DNA of 64,000 nt from Erythrocercus mccallii (lineage: Eukaryota > Chordata > Aves > Passeriformes > Dicruridae). Positions 1 through 11,700 of this stretch are shown piece by piece. The position numbers and the translations under genes were made by a program. The notes below the pieces were generated by a model. It made no database searches and was not told where the DNA came from. It saw nothing but the letters and a program-made list of their open reading frames with translations. How positions within the stretch are numbered: the stretch's first letter is position 1; each line of letters starts with the position of its first letter. The DNA lies in contig VZRG01000368.1 in assembly GCA_013397435.1 (NCBI GenBank), positions 291,192 through 355,191 on the forward strand, read 5' to 3'.

Positions 1-3000
1 CAAAGGAAAACAACTCTACACTTATAGTTTTAATTGCTAATCTTCTTCACAACTCGTTATACAGAAGAAACAAAGGATTTAATTTTCCACATACTTGAAA
101 GGAACCACTAAATTCCTATCAGTGTCAATGGCAGAAGATCAAGGTTTGAGGCCCTGCACTCAACAACCATTATAAATTCAGCTATCTAGTGGAATCCACA
201 CTGAGACACAAGATGGGTGCTAAGCTTTCAGGGTTCTTTTCTGAGAAAGGAACAGCATTCCTGAACTAGAAACATACTTTATCTTGCAGTTACATGTTAA
301 ATACTGGGGAAAGGGCAGGGAATACCATAGCTTACATATAGGTGCCTATATCCAGATCTCTGCAGTTAAAAAAAAAGAGTGCCACCAAAGTGTGATCAGC
401 AGATTAACACCCTGACCAACAGGTGGGCCATCAAATCCAGTTGTAAGGCATGTCAAAACTGGCTCTTCAGCCTAGCCAGTAGGAATTTCATTTCCTAGAA
501 AGGAAATCAAAACGTCCTGTGTTTAAAAACGGGTTAAATGGTAGGTTTTCCATCCAGTTGTATCAAAACACCATTTTTGCTGCATGAAAGCACTTGAACA
601 ACTGTATGTTCCAGGCCTTGATGGTTCTGGGGCCATAAGTTTTGATACACCAAATTAGCTGCCTGTTGCCTACCTTGACTTCTAACCAGCTGCATGTGTC
701 ATCTTGAATGAGATGGAGCCATTTCTTCCCACCTTAGCCTTCCTACCCAGACACAGGTTATTCCGAGTAAAGCAAATCTCTCTCATAACAAACCTACAAA
801 ATTACATACATAACTACTCATTCTGACTTATCTTTAATCAGTGGGTATCCATTCTTTCATTAACTAGTAGCATTGCTAAAAATTATGTACTGAATACGCA
901 CCATTAACAAGCTGGAAAAAACTCCCCTTTGCATAATTTTTGAAGCACATCAGCTGGTTACAAAACATTGTTTTTTCCCATTCAACCTTGAACAGAGTTA
1001 GAACTTGTTAGTTGTCATGGCAATAGAAGCATTCAGGTGGTAGGAAAGAGAAATTAGCACATTCCAGTTGAAACTGCTCTGGTAGGGTGTGTTCTCAGGA
1101 AGATTTATATACCAGACAAAGATTGATAGTATTTACACTTTGATGTAGTTGAATGTTTTGAAAAATCAGTCAGTATGATAAATGTAAGTTTCTTATTATC
1201 TGCTATAATTTTATCCAGCTGTCTTTTACGAGAATACACCACTGACTGACTAAACACATTTTTTGAAGTTATTCTGGTAAAATAAATAGGAAAGAAATTA
1301 AGTGTGGTTTTTTTTCAAAAACTCATTGCAAAAAAATATCAACAGAAAAATTTTCATGTAGAGCTAATTTTGTAGGAGGACCTTTGATATTATTCTGTAT
1401 ATATCAGAGAGTTAAACTTTTTACAAGCAAAGCAGAGCAATACTGTTACTTCAGAAATTCTTTGGAGCTCTTAATAAAGCCAGCTTGAAGCTATATTTGA
1501 GTAACTTGCATCTGGCCTCTATTGTCAGAGTATTTAATTTTAAAAAATCCACATGTGATCATATGCCAGTAGCCATTTTCTGGCCTGGGACATACATATT
1601 AATTTTTATTTTAGAAATTTTACTCTAAGTTTTTACTTTCACTGATATAAAACAATTAGAAGTAAGCTGATTTAGGTGTGGGAGGCTTTTTGGGGGGCAG
1701 AGGATGTTGTTATTGCTTTGGGTAGGTTTTATGTGTCTGAGAACAGGCAAGCAAGAAAAATTGCTCTTTTCAATAAAGACTTGAGAAAAAGTCCTCGTGA
1801 CAAGCTCAACTACACCTAAGCAGTTCTGGACAGATACTTGCCTAGTGTACTCTTCACCATCCCCACTGATGGGGACTACACAGCCTTCCTAGGAAATGCC
1901 CTGCAGTGCTTACAACCCTTATAGCTGGGAAACTAATCATAATACCTAAATTTTCATGCTGTAGTTGCCATCCTTTTCTCTTACACACAATGAATATGGA
2001 GATCAATGCGGTCTCTTCCTCTTTTCAGTAATCTTTAACATTTGAAGACTGTTACTATATCTGTTCCCAGTGAGGATTCCATGAAAAAAAAACCCAAAAA
2101 CTAAATTTATTTCAGGTCATGTGTTTATGCCACCCGCTAAATCACCTTGGATAACTTCACTGATCTTCCCTGGCTCAGCTGTGAAGGGAAGTACATAAAA
2201 CCAGTTGAAGTTAAAAGCAAGGGCTCTTAGAAGAGGGGCAAGATAAAAGTCATCTCATGGCTTTCGTGAGTCAGCTGACAGGAAATAATTCTGTTGGTTT
2301 CAGTACAGCAGCTATATATTAGCTTCTCTAAACAAAACAACCTAAGGCTTGCAACTGTTTCTCAAAAATCTTGTCTTGTAACCTACTCCTTCCTATTTCC
2401 CTTCTCCAAAGTAAACTTCTCATATTTAAATTGCAGTCTGGTACACACACACCTGGAGATAATATTCAAACTTCTGTTAAGCTTATTTTAAAAACAGTAT
2501 AAACTATTCTATACCTTTTATACCCTGATATTTTCCTTCCTCTTCTTAACAGCAGAATGGTAGATTCAATTAAAGTGCTGCTAAGCCAGGCATAGCTCAC
2601 CTTCTACTCTGCAGTTGATTACCAGTATTGTAAAAAGCACAATACTTTGCACTTGGCTTCACAGAACTGCCCCCTATTTTTTAGGTTTTGGGTGGGTTTT
2701 TTATATTTCCTACTTGTCTACACTATTTTCAATTCTACTCTTGTCTTCTAATTTGCTTGCAGCCCTTCCTAGTTTGGAGTCAAGCAGTGAATGCTCTATA
2801 AAGGGCTCAGCAATTACACTTCCCATGCAGTGCTCAATTCTTCATATCTGGCACAACAGGGCTTGCATACTCATCTTTCTGCCATTAGATATGGCCCCAA
2901 TTATGTTATGGAACAGGTAAAATGAAAAGCCAAATAATTTAATAATCATGAAAACAACACTGCCTTCTAATTCCAAAGGGAGTAGCATGGTCACCCTTGA

Positions 3001-5767
3001 AAACAGGCTGCTCATATGGAAAATACAATGTGCATTGTATGCTTTGACAGAGGGCATTTAATTCTCTGACCTTCATGAGCAAGCCCAGCAACAGCATTCT
3101 GTGATTTTTTTTGTCTTTGTGTTATAGTAGTTGCTCTTATTTCCAGTGTCATTGCAATACTTGGAAAACAAAATTATCTAAGGCAGTTGGAGTAGATGAT
3201 CATTGTATGTCCCTTGCAACTGAAATAGTCTATTCTATTCTGTCTATTCTACTCTGCATTTGCACAATCAATCACATTACTGCTCCTTCAGGCAATGTTA
3301 CCTTGTACTTGTATCTTGACTGTATTTTTATGTCACTTTAATGAGTGGCCTGGTATTAGTTTAGAACTGGTAACTGATGCATTTGAAAAATTGTAATTTT
3401 TTTTTCATGTAAAAATTCTGTATCAGACTTCTGAAATAGTATGTGGGGGCAAGGGGTACCACATGCGAATTTTATCACAACATTAAAATAAATTGTAATC
3501 TCTCCTGGGACACGGATAAAAAGAGGAAAGCTACACGGAAGATTCCTAAAGCAAGTGTTGAAAGTGATAAAGATGTTCATCACTACTAGGTCATCCTTCT
3601 CATTCACATTTTAGAGAAAAAAAACCCCATGATTATTGGTGAATATTTTTGTATATTTCAAACACTGTGGTTTTGAAGCACTGGAGAAAAATAATGAAAG
3701 TTGACTCCTCAATTCCCTGTCTGTAATGGCTTAAGGGCAAAACCAAGGTTCTGGGTAAAAGCTGAAATAAAGGCACTGAAACTGACATTAAAGCGCAGAT
3801 ACAGGAATATCCTCATGGATTTTAATACACTTCACTCAAATTGTCTCTGCTTTGTCCTCTGAGGGTAGAATTCAGACACTGTAAAATTCTACCACCATAG
3901 GAAACTCAAGAAAACTGCCGCGTTTCGTTTGCTTGGTATCATATTATTTCAGTTCAGGGAGCAAACAGGCTGACACTCTGGGAGCATCTTCAAGGCTGAA
4001 CCATTTTAAAGAAATGCATTGCTTTACAATCAGGGAAATCAAATTAAATTCTGTATTCCTTCTATTGCTATTGAGTCATAGTTCTCACAAACATTTTTTT
4101 AAAAACTCAAACAAAACAACTAAGGCAGATATGTTGATATGTTTCCAAAGGCAGTAATATGAGCTAAACATACCATCACATTTGAATTGTGTAGGTGTCA
4201 GTTAACCATTGCCACTTCACATGGTTCAATCCTTTAATAGGAGCAACATAACCAACCTTCTATTCTGTTATATGGATTTTCACTTCCTTTCTTAATCGTT
4301 CTTCCTGTGTCTCCTGCTTATCACTATTCTTTGGATGTTTTTAGCTGCTTTGCTCAACTCTGAGCAGAAATAATATAGCTCCTAGGTACACCTGCAGACA
4401 GTGTTACGGAGAACACTTAAAACTCTATTTGTATTTAAATGTTTGCTTTCATTGTTCTTGCAATTACACTGAGAATACATTGCTTTTTGCCCAATATTAT
4501 GGGCTTGGAATGCAGAGGAGTACAGAACCAGGTTTCAAAATTCCAGTTCCTCCCTATATTAATTTATATTTCCTTAATATAAGTTCATTTTTTCAGTTCC
4601 CTTTTTTTACAATGGTAAGTTCTCAATACAAGCAAGCTCATTTCTCTGCCATTGCAGAAAGATATTAAGAACTGGTTATATTTCAGTTTGTTCAAAAGGT
4701 AATAATGAATACTCACTCTAAGCATCTTTAGCCAGCTTATGATGTTTACTCCAGTGTCCTTTTCCCAAGAGCTCATTAGATTTTGAAGAATAATGATTAA
4801 TTGCTGAATATAATGTATTTCTCCAACATGAGAAATGTGTGGGTTATTGTATTCATGTTAAGCAAGTAATTCATTAATATGCCACTTGAAGTATCCACCA
4901 TCCTCATTTACTATTTCAGGGATCTAATCTACATGCATTTCCTTGCCAATGGCTGACCTGTTAACTGCAACATCAGCAAGGCTACAAGATTTATTGTTGG
5001 CCTGTTCTAGAACAGCCTCATTTAAGGATGAATCTACAACAGTGACTGAAGAATTAAGTAGAATGATTGTGCAGCTTATCCAACATTCTTCAAGATAGTT
5101 AGGGCAAAATAATCAAAAACATTTTTTATTTTTCAAAACTACTGCAGCTAGAACACGATCAATAACGACACATGCCTAGATGCTATAGATGCTATAACGT
5201 TCTCAGATGACAGTCATGCATTCAGCAAACACATTTCATGTGCAACATCAGCAACACCTGTCAAGTGTTTAAAGCCATGTTTATGTGTCAGAATGTGTAT
5301 TTCACTATTGGAATTTCTTGCAGAACTGGCTGAGCTGCTATAGGCATTAAGTACACACAAATGCATACCCACACTGTTTCTTTCTGCAGTACTGTCACGA
5401 TGCTGTCACATACTGCTGTCCCTAGGATCATTTCTGTTCAAAGTTATAGGATATGAATTAATATATTTACTTGATTTCAGCCTCTGATGATCTGTTTACA
5501 AACTTGTCTTTGACTTTTTCAGTTTTCCTTTTCTATCTGAACCTAATGCAAATAGCAAACTTGTACTTTATCAAAATTATTTGCATTAATATTTTAAAGG
5601 TTTTTAAAAATTTCCCTTCAGCATGGGGTTGATCAGATGGTTGTATAGTTATATAATACGCTTCTCTTGAAATTCCTATTATAGAGCTGTTGTAGCCTTA
5701 CTGGCCTAAGGGTAAATAAAAGCCAAAGCCTACAGGGAGAGGGGAACATTTGACTGTAGCAACTCAC
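1..5767. other. Non-coding AT-rich unique sequence
   Basis: No gene recognised. Open frames on both strands are short (up to about 100 codons at 2615-2920), carry no family signature and are what chance gives at this composition. A 9-base unit (tagatgcta) is repeated directly at 5177-5185 and 5186-5194. Two POU-type octamers lie close together: ATGCAAAT at 5546-5553 and ATTTGCAT at 5579-5586. I see no interspersed repeat, tRNA or promoter of a known kind. Confidence 0.7.
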
Positions 5768-5953
5768 CTAGCTGGAAATGTCACAGCAGTTTTCAGACCT
5801 GTCACTGGAACACATGAAGGAATGCTCATCTGCTGAAGGTTTATTATTCAAAACAAACTCTTCACATGCTTCACCTATGAAATGACATTGTGACTCCTTA
5901 CAAACCTTTCCTAAAAGGTTATTTATCAGAGAAGATAGAACTGTCTTTTTCAT
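5768..5953 (-). other. Small cysteine-rich open frame, function unknown
   Basis: A 61-codon ATG-to-TAG frame on the minus strand. The start has A at -3, an acceptable vertebrate start context. The product has six cysteines after residue 16, including an adjacent pair near the C-terminus (ENCCD), and a lysine-led N-terminus that is only weakly hydrophobic, so a signal peptide is doubtful. The TAG stop is followed at once by GTGAGT, a consensus splice donor. A possible acceptor (CTTTTAG) lies inside the frame at 5912-5918. That acceptor and donor would delimit a 144-base exon at 5768-5911, open in only one frame and ending exactly on the stop. I recognise no family. Chance is the leading explanation. 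Confidence 0.15.
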
Positions 5954-6799
5954 TTTCCTTACCAGCTGGAAGGTCTATGCAGTGATGAGTCACATCAGAG
6001 AGCAGAGTGGAAGGTGCAGTAAGGCTTTTATAACAACAGATAAATTGGAAAGCTCTCCTTTCAATTACCTTATCAGATTGTCCAATGGTGTTTTTCTTTC
6101 TCTTCCTGACATACCTATAACACATGTTAGAATAATTTAGCCTTACAAGGAGATGGTGAATGGTCACTAAATGATCAGTAGCCTTGACACTTTTGTACTT
6201 AATGAAAAGAATTCCTAGTCTTTACCTTTGTTCTTATTTTATTAGCAAAGAAATTGAGCCTGCATTTCTGTTGCCGACAGTCCCCATATCTTCTTAACTC
6301 CATTTTGTCCTCTTCTCTGTCTCAACAGTAATACATCCATAAAGATCTACATTCTGCATGAAGTTATTTACACTGAATCCCCAATATTGTAATTAATGTT
6401 TTTAAAACCCTCCCATTATTTCCTGAAATTTAGAATGATTCTTTAAAATGTCAAGTAAATGTGGACAAAATACTCAGCCCATAAGGCAAGACTTTGCTCT
6501 CAGCTATAAGACTTTGCAATAAAGACACAAAGGTTTCCTGAGAAGGCAAGAACCTAGGTCAGCTAGGTTCCTTTGTGAGAGTGAGGGGTGTCTTGAATCA
6601 AACTAAGATGATAAATTCTGCCATAGACAAACTATTACTCATCAGAGTTTTGCCATTATAAGGAAAACAGTGATTTTCTAAGTTTCCATTCTCCTCCTGC
6701 TTCTCAAATTTTTTCATAAATCCAATTGTTTTGTACTTAGTTGCCCTGAGATCTTGAGCACTTTGCACCCAGCTTGTGAACTAAATATTGTTTTTACAG
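5954..6799. other. Non-coding unique sequence
   Basis: Nothing recognisable apart from a minus-strand splice-donor-like GTAAGG at 5957-5962 (reverse complement), which lies in an unremarkable 82-codon minus-strand frame. No repeat or RNA gene seen. Confidence 0.6.
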
Positions 6800-6825
6800 G
6801 CTTGCCCCACTTTATGCCATTTGTG
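6800..6825 (+). other. Possible 26-base microexon
   Basis: A good 3' splice signal (TTGTTTTTACAG, ending at 6799) is followed 26 bases later by a consensus donor (GTAAGT at 6826-6831). The interval is not a multiple of three, so as a coding microexon it would shift the frame. Vertebrate microexons of 3-30 bases are known mostly from neuronal genes. There is no flanking coding context here, so this rests only on the paired signals. It may be chance. Confidence 0.15.
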
Positions 6826-8627
6826 GTAAGTAGCATGAGAAAAGTATACAATGCTAGGGAATCACAAAATGTTTTTCATTTGTTTTGAGTGTTTGTTTGG
6901 GCCTTCCCTCCTCTCCACCCCAAAAAATTCTATAATCAATTTTCTTGCCACTGCAGAAGCCACAACTCTTGTTAACATTCCAATGTTCTCACAAAAGGAA
7001 GCCTCCTTGTTCTCCTTCACTGCCTGGTGACTCCTATCACCTCTGTGCAAAGTCCAGGGTTTGGTCTTCTCAGTGCTGAAATTATTCCACTACTCCACAG
7101 CATCACCCCACTTCCTGCAGACATACCTATCTAAGGTTTTCATTCAACAAGGAGGGCCTAAGGAATAAAAATCTTAGGAAATTGTTGTTCACATTAACCC
7201 TGTACATGCTGACATGAGAACTCTGTAAAATAAAAAGATAAATATAATACAGTTTTGCACTTTTAACATGGCACTTGAAATTTTTACGGACTTTTTAGTC
7301 TCAAACATTGATATTAACTGTATTTCAGTTCACTGTATCTTTCCCTTTAAACACAGTTCTGGAAAGTATTGTATTTCTAATGTAATGAGTCATTTCTCCT
7401 GATCTGACATAATCAAATAAATATCAAAACAAATGTATAGTGTTGCAGAAACCCTTCTATTAAAACAAAATATCACAAGTGGAAATGTAATACAGAAAAG
7501 AGAAATGTCCAGCAAATTATAGCTTTCATAAGCTTTGCTAAATGTCCAAGCCAAATTACTTATTTTATGGTGAGCAGAGAAATGGGCCTTGTGCAAATTC
7601 CTGATATCATTTGGGTCTCTCTTTTTCAGGAGAAAAAATATAATTGTGTCATCATGACTCAGTGGAAATCCATTTTCTCTAATATTGCCTTCAGTCCTTT
7701 GAAATAAAACCTTGTGAAACCTCTAAGGACAATGTTTCTGTAATGCAAAAGTTCATCATTTCCTGAGAATGTTCTTTTTATAACCCTGTGGAGCTGGGGT
7801 CTAAGAGATGCTGCTGGGTCTTGAATGCACAGCACTAATCTGTTAATCCATAAATAGATATACAGCTCAACACTTTAATTCACAGTTTCCTAAGTGAGTA
7901 AGGAAATTATTACATTTAATATGATTTATTTTAACTCTCCTAGATATTCATATATGTTAAGACTGAAATTTACTTTTGTAAATTATATAATTTTATATTA
8001 TAAATTATACATATTTTATAATTACTATCTTAAATAGGAAAATGATGAAAAAACATATCTCACACCAGTTGATTATTACCTTAAATAATAATTTAATATA
8101 ACTACTCAATAGTGCATTTTAACTTTGATATTCTGGAATTGCATTGAAAATGTTCTTTTGTAAAAAAAAAAAAACCAAGCCAAAAACCCAAGGCATTTAG
8201 TTAATTCGCTACATGGCTTTTAGTACTGAGCAAAGCGTCTTTTCTGGGCCAAAGCATTTTACTGTTGCAGTAAAATATTTAACACTTGATACCAACTTTC
8301 TTCTCCCCAGTGAAAGTTTTTTATATTTTCAAAATATCTTTACTTTCTTAACCAAAAAAACAGAGCCAATAATATATTTCTGACTAATGGTATGATTCCA
8401 AAACTTTCAAACTTTCTTTTTCTCCACAAGCATTCTATTTTCTCGAACAAAGAAAGATTCAGAGAAAAGACATTGTGACTTTGTTATGAAATCATTGTTA
8501 ATGGAAAACACGTAGGTTGATCTGCTAGAAAGAAAAGTGTGGCCAAACCATGCCAGAGGTACTCAATAAGAACAGGGCTGTGTGTACAGACTTTCACCAG
8601 CAGCAAGGAGCCCCAGCCCAAAGCTGT
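6826..8627. other. Non-coding AT-rich sequence
   Basis: No gene recognised. A strongly AT-rich patch lies at about 7970-8035, built of short ATTATA/TATAAT words, and there is a 13-base A run at 8162-8174. The few open frames are under 70 codons. Confidence 0.65.
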
Positions 8628-8776
8628 GCAATCCCAGAATCACACAATGGGGATGGTTGGAAGGCACCACTGGAACCTGGTCCCACCTCCCTGCTCAGGA
8701 AGGTCCCCTGGAGCACGTTACTCTGGGTTATGTCCAGATGGGTTTGAATTTCTCCAGAGGAGATTCCACAGCCTCA
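8628..8776 (-). mobile_element. CR1 LINE fragment, 3' end
   Basis: CR1 non-LTR retrotransposon remnant in minus orientation. Read on the plus strand it shows the familiar order of the reverse-complemented avian CR1 3' end. First comes the terminal octamer-like AGAATCACACAATGG, then GGTTGGAAGG, CACTGGAACCTGGTCCCACC, CAGGAAGGTCCCCTGGAGCA, GTCCAGATGGGTTTGAAT and CTCCAGAGGAGATTCCACA. The element is 5'-truncated, as most CR1 copies are, and holds none of the reverse transcriptase region. Many small differences from the consensus as I remember it suggest an old copy. Three overlapping plus-strand open frames (8539-8875) run across it and have no coding meaning. Confidence 0.88.
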
Positions 8777-11700
8777 GTTGTCACATGCTGCAAGAGAACC
8801 TGTGACTTCTCGTATTTTAAAGAGTTGGTAGAAACAGAAAGGGAGAATCAGATCTTTTTGCAGAATACCTCTTAAGCTAAAGTTTTCAGCTTTAATCAGG
8901 TCAAAAAGGGAAGTAAAGCACACAAGAATCAAGCAAAATGGAGATATTTAAGAAATTATGAAGCTGGAAGCCATGACAAGACATGATCAGACTCTTTTAT
9001 GTAACCATAGAATATAAACAAGGTTAAAGAGTAGATTCCTCTCCTCAGAAAGAGGATGGTAAATTAAGTGCATTTACTTAACACATTTGTAAAATGACAG
9101 CTTTCTGATAATGACTACAAAATGAATAACAGGAACAGTCATATTTTGCTAAAGGATCTACTTTCAGAAAAGACACACAAAGACTTGCATTCCCTTCCAA
9201 GTAAGCATCTAAAGCACAGGGATAATTTAGCCTGAAAAGGCTGTGTCACATTTTACTGTTACTTCACTTTGTAAGGTTTATTAGGATTTCAGCAATAAGT
9301 ATATTATCTTTCCTAATGGAATATAAAATTGTATGTATATCTTTCATGAGATATTTATTGTGCACTAGTTGGTTTGTGATTAATTTTCAACAAAGTTCCT
9401 TTAAAATCAAGTTTTTTTGGTTTTTTTTCTGGAACTGGCTCCTGTAGCTCCCAGATCAGGTCTGCAGGTCAGAAGGATCTGCTGCCAGCTGGTTTTTGCA
9501 CTGGGTCCGTGCACAGCTTGGCACTTGCTTTTGTATGAGACATGAAGGCTAATGCTCTAACTTTCTGACCCAGGCTCAGGAGCGGCACTGATCATGAGGC
9601 AATTTCAGGGCACATGGGTATTTTGAAAAAAAGGATAGGTTTGGGGTTCTTTTTCAGCATGTTGTCAGCATAAACTTTGCCTTATTGTGGTGTGACTGAG
9701 TTATATTCTTGGAGACAAGCAGTGTTGCCCATTCAGTTTGTTCAACATTTGTCAAAAGCCAAGATAACCACACACGAGTTCCTTCAGCAAACAGTTTCCC
9801 TAAGTGCTGTTTCTGATCTCTAGGTTTAGCTCCCAGAATGGAAAGAATAGAAGCCAAAATCCCCAGAAATGTCAACATTTTGATTATTTTTCCAGCAAGG
9901 TCTAAGGATTTCTTCTGCCATAAGTTGTCACACATTAGATTTTTCATCTGCAGACTGTTTTTACCAGGTAGTGCCCATTTATTTTTTTTTTTGCCTATGT
10001 TATTCTCAAGCTCTTCTTTTTTTATGTTTAGCCTTTATAACAAAGCACCCACACACCTAGAAATGCCTAACTACATCCATTGTTGCATGACATTTGTCTT
10101 TATCATAGATATCTTTGTGGCTAATCATTTCCCTAAAGTTTATAATTTTACACCTTCCTCTTTCATTTCCCTCATTATCTTTCTAAGTAGAGGTGTGTTT
10201 GCATCCCTGTTTCCTGAGAGCCCTAAGCATGTATATGGACAGCTGCCACAACTGAGGGGTTGAGGTGGACTTGCATGAGCATTTTTGTCTGTGACTTGCT
10301 ACATGTAGGTAATAATTTGGAAACATGGCTTCCAATCTAATTTTTCAATTTTCTTTTAAAGCTAATGGAATATTATCTATCTTTTTTATGTACAACCTCT
10401 TCATTATAATCCTGCTCTTCCAAGTCAGGCAGTTACATAAAATACATGACATTGTTATGGATTGAGCAGCTATTCCAGCTTCCCTTATGTCCCTGCTTTT
10501 TGCTGTCATTGACTTTTTTTATACAGGCCTTCCCAGTGTACTCTCTTTTAACAGCAGAAGATCAATCATCCTTTCCTGCACGATCAAGTATCAGAGACTG
10601 CAGTCATTCCAAGATGGATTTGTTCTATCTTTGTTGCCTGTTCTTTAGCTACAATTGCACTTAAGGTCACACTCTGATTTAGCTCTTTCACACAGATTGC
10701 TGAAATATTTCTCCATTGTAGATATTGTTACTCACAATATTACTAAGTATCCTAAGAGAAAAATCAAAATTACATTAAGCTTTGTTTTTATTGTTTGGCA
10801 AGGGCTGTTATAATATCAGAAAAAATAATGCACCCTAAAATGTTTTGAGCATAACAAACTTATGCAAAGGATTCAGCAAAGGAGCATGCAAAGGCCAGGG
10901 CAAGCAGGGCATCTACTATGAGCGTCTATGTAGGGAACACAGGTGACAGAAAACACCCAAACTCTGGCTTTTTCTGATGGTTCCTGTTGCCACCCAGGAA
11001 CAAAGGACTCAGGCTCACAGGGACTTAGGAGAAAGGAGGTAGCAGGGGCATTAAGGATCCCATGTCAACTGAATGGAAACCTAAGGAGTGAGACCTGCTT
11101 ACAGGGAAGAAACGATGACCTGGTATCAAATTATCACACAGTGGCTCTGGTTTTATAACTCAGGTTGTACAAACTGCTACTATCCAACAACTGTCATCTT
11201 TGATTTTTTTCTATAGAGTCATAAATCTATTTTCATAGGATAATCTCTTTGCAGCATATAGTTTTTCAAATACATAGCATAACTAAGATGTGAGGTTGCT
11301 TGCACCTTGTGAAATGCAGCTGTGCTAAAACAGTAAGACAAAAATTCAACTGACTGTGAAATCAGTGGTTACAAAAAAAAGAAAAACCAAAAAAGGAAGA
11401 ATGCAAATGGCAGCTATTTGAGACAGTAACAGTGGTATTCTATGTTGCAGCATCTTGTTGGCAGATAATCACTCTGACAATAGTAGTGCAGAATTTAACC
11501 TATAATCAGAACTTTAGCCATCTACTTTAGATCATTACACACGATAATTTACAAATACAAAACCACTACACCAAATGATCTTGTTTAAATGTTACCTTCC
11601 AATTCAGCTCTCTGCTTTGTATTCCTAGTTTCATTTCTTTACTTAAATAGAAAACAACACATTTTTAAATTGCACTAGCCTTAAGAACCAAGGAGAAAGT

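Noticed and set aside
411..428. CTCF-like word CCAACAGGTGGG
   Set aside because: Resembles the core but mismatches at key bases and is too short to call from sequence alone.
8539..8875. Three overlapping plus frames of 65-97 codons
   Set aside because: They run through the CR1 3' end fragment and are translations of repeat DNA in the wrong strand and frames.
9654..10263. Plus frame of 141 codons and antisense minus frame of 97 codons
   Set aside because: They overlap each other, the plus product is a run of hydrophobic and phenylalanine residues typical of translated T-rich DNA, and the lengths fall within chance for 64 kb.
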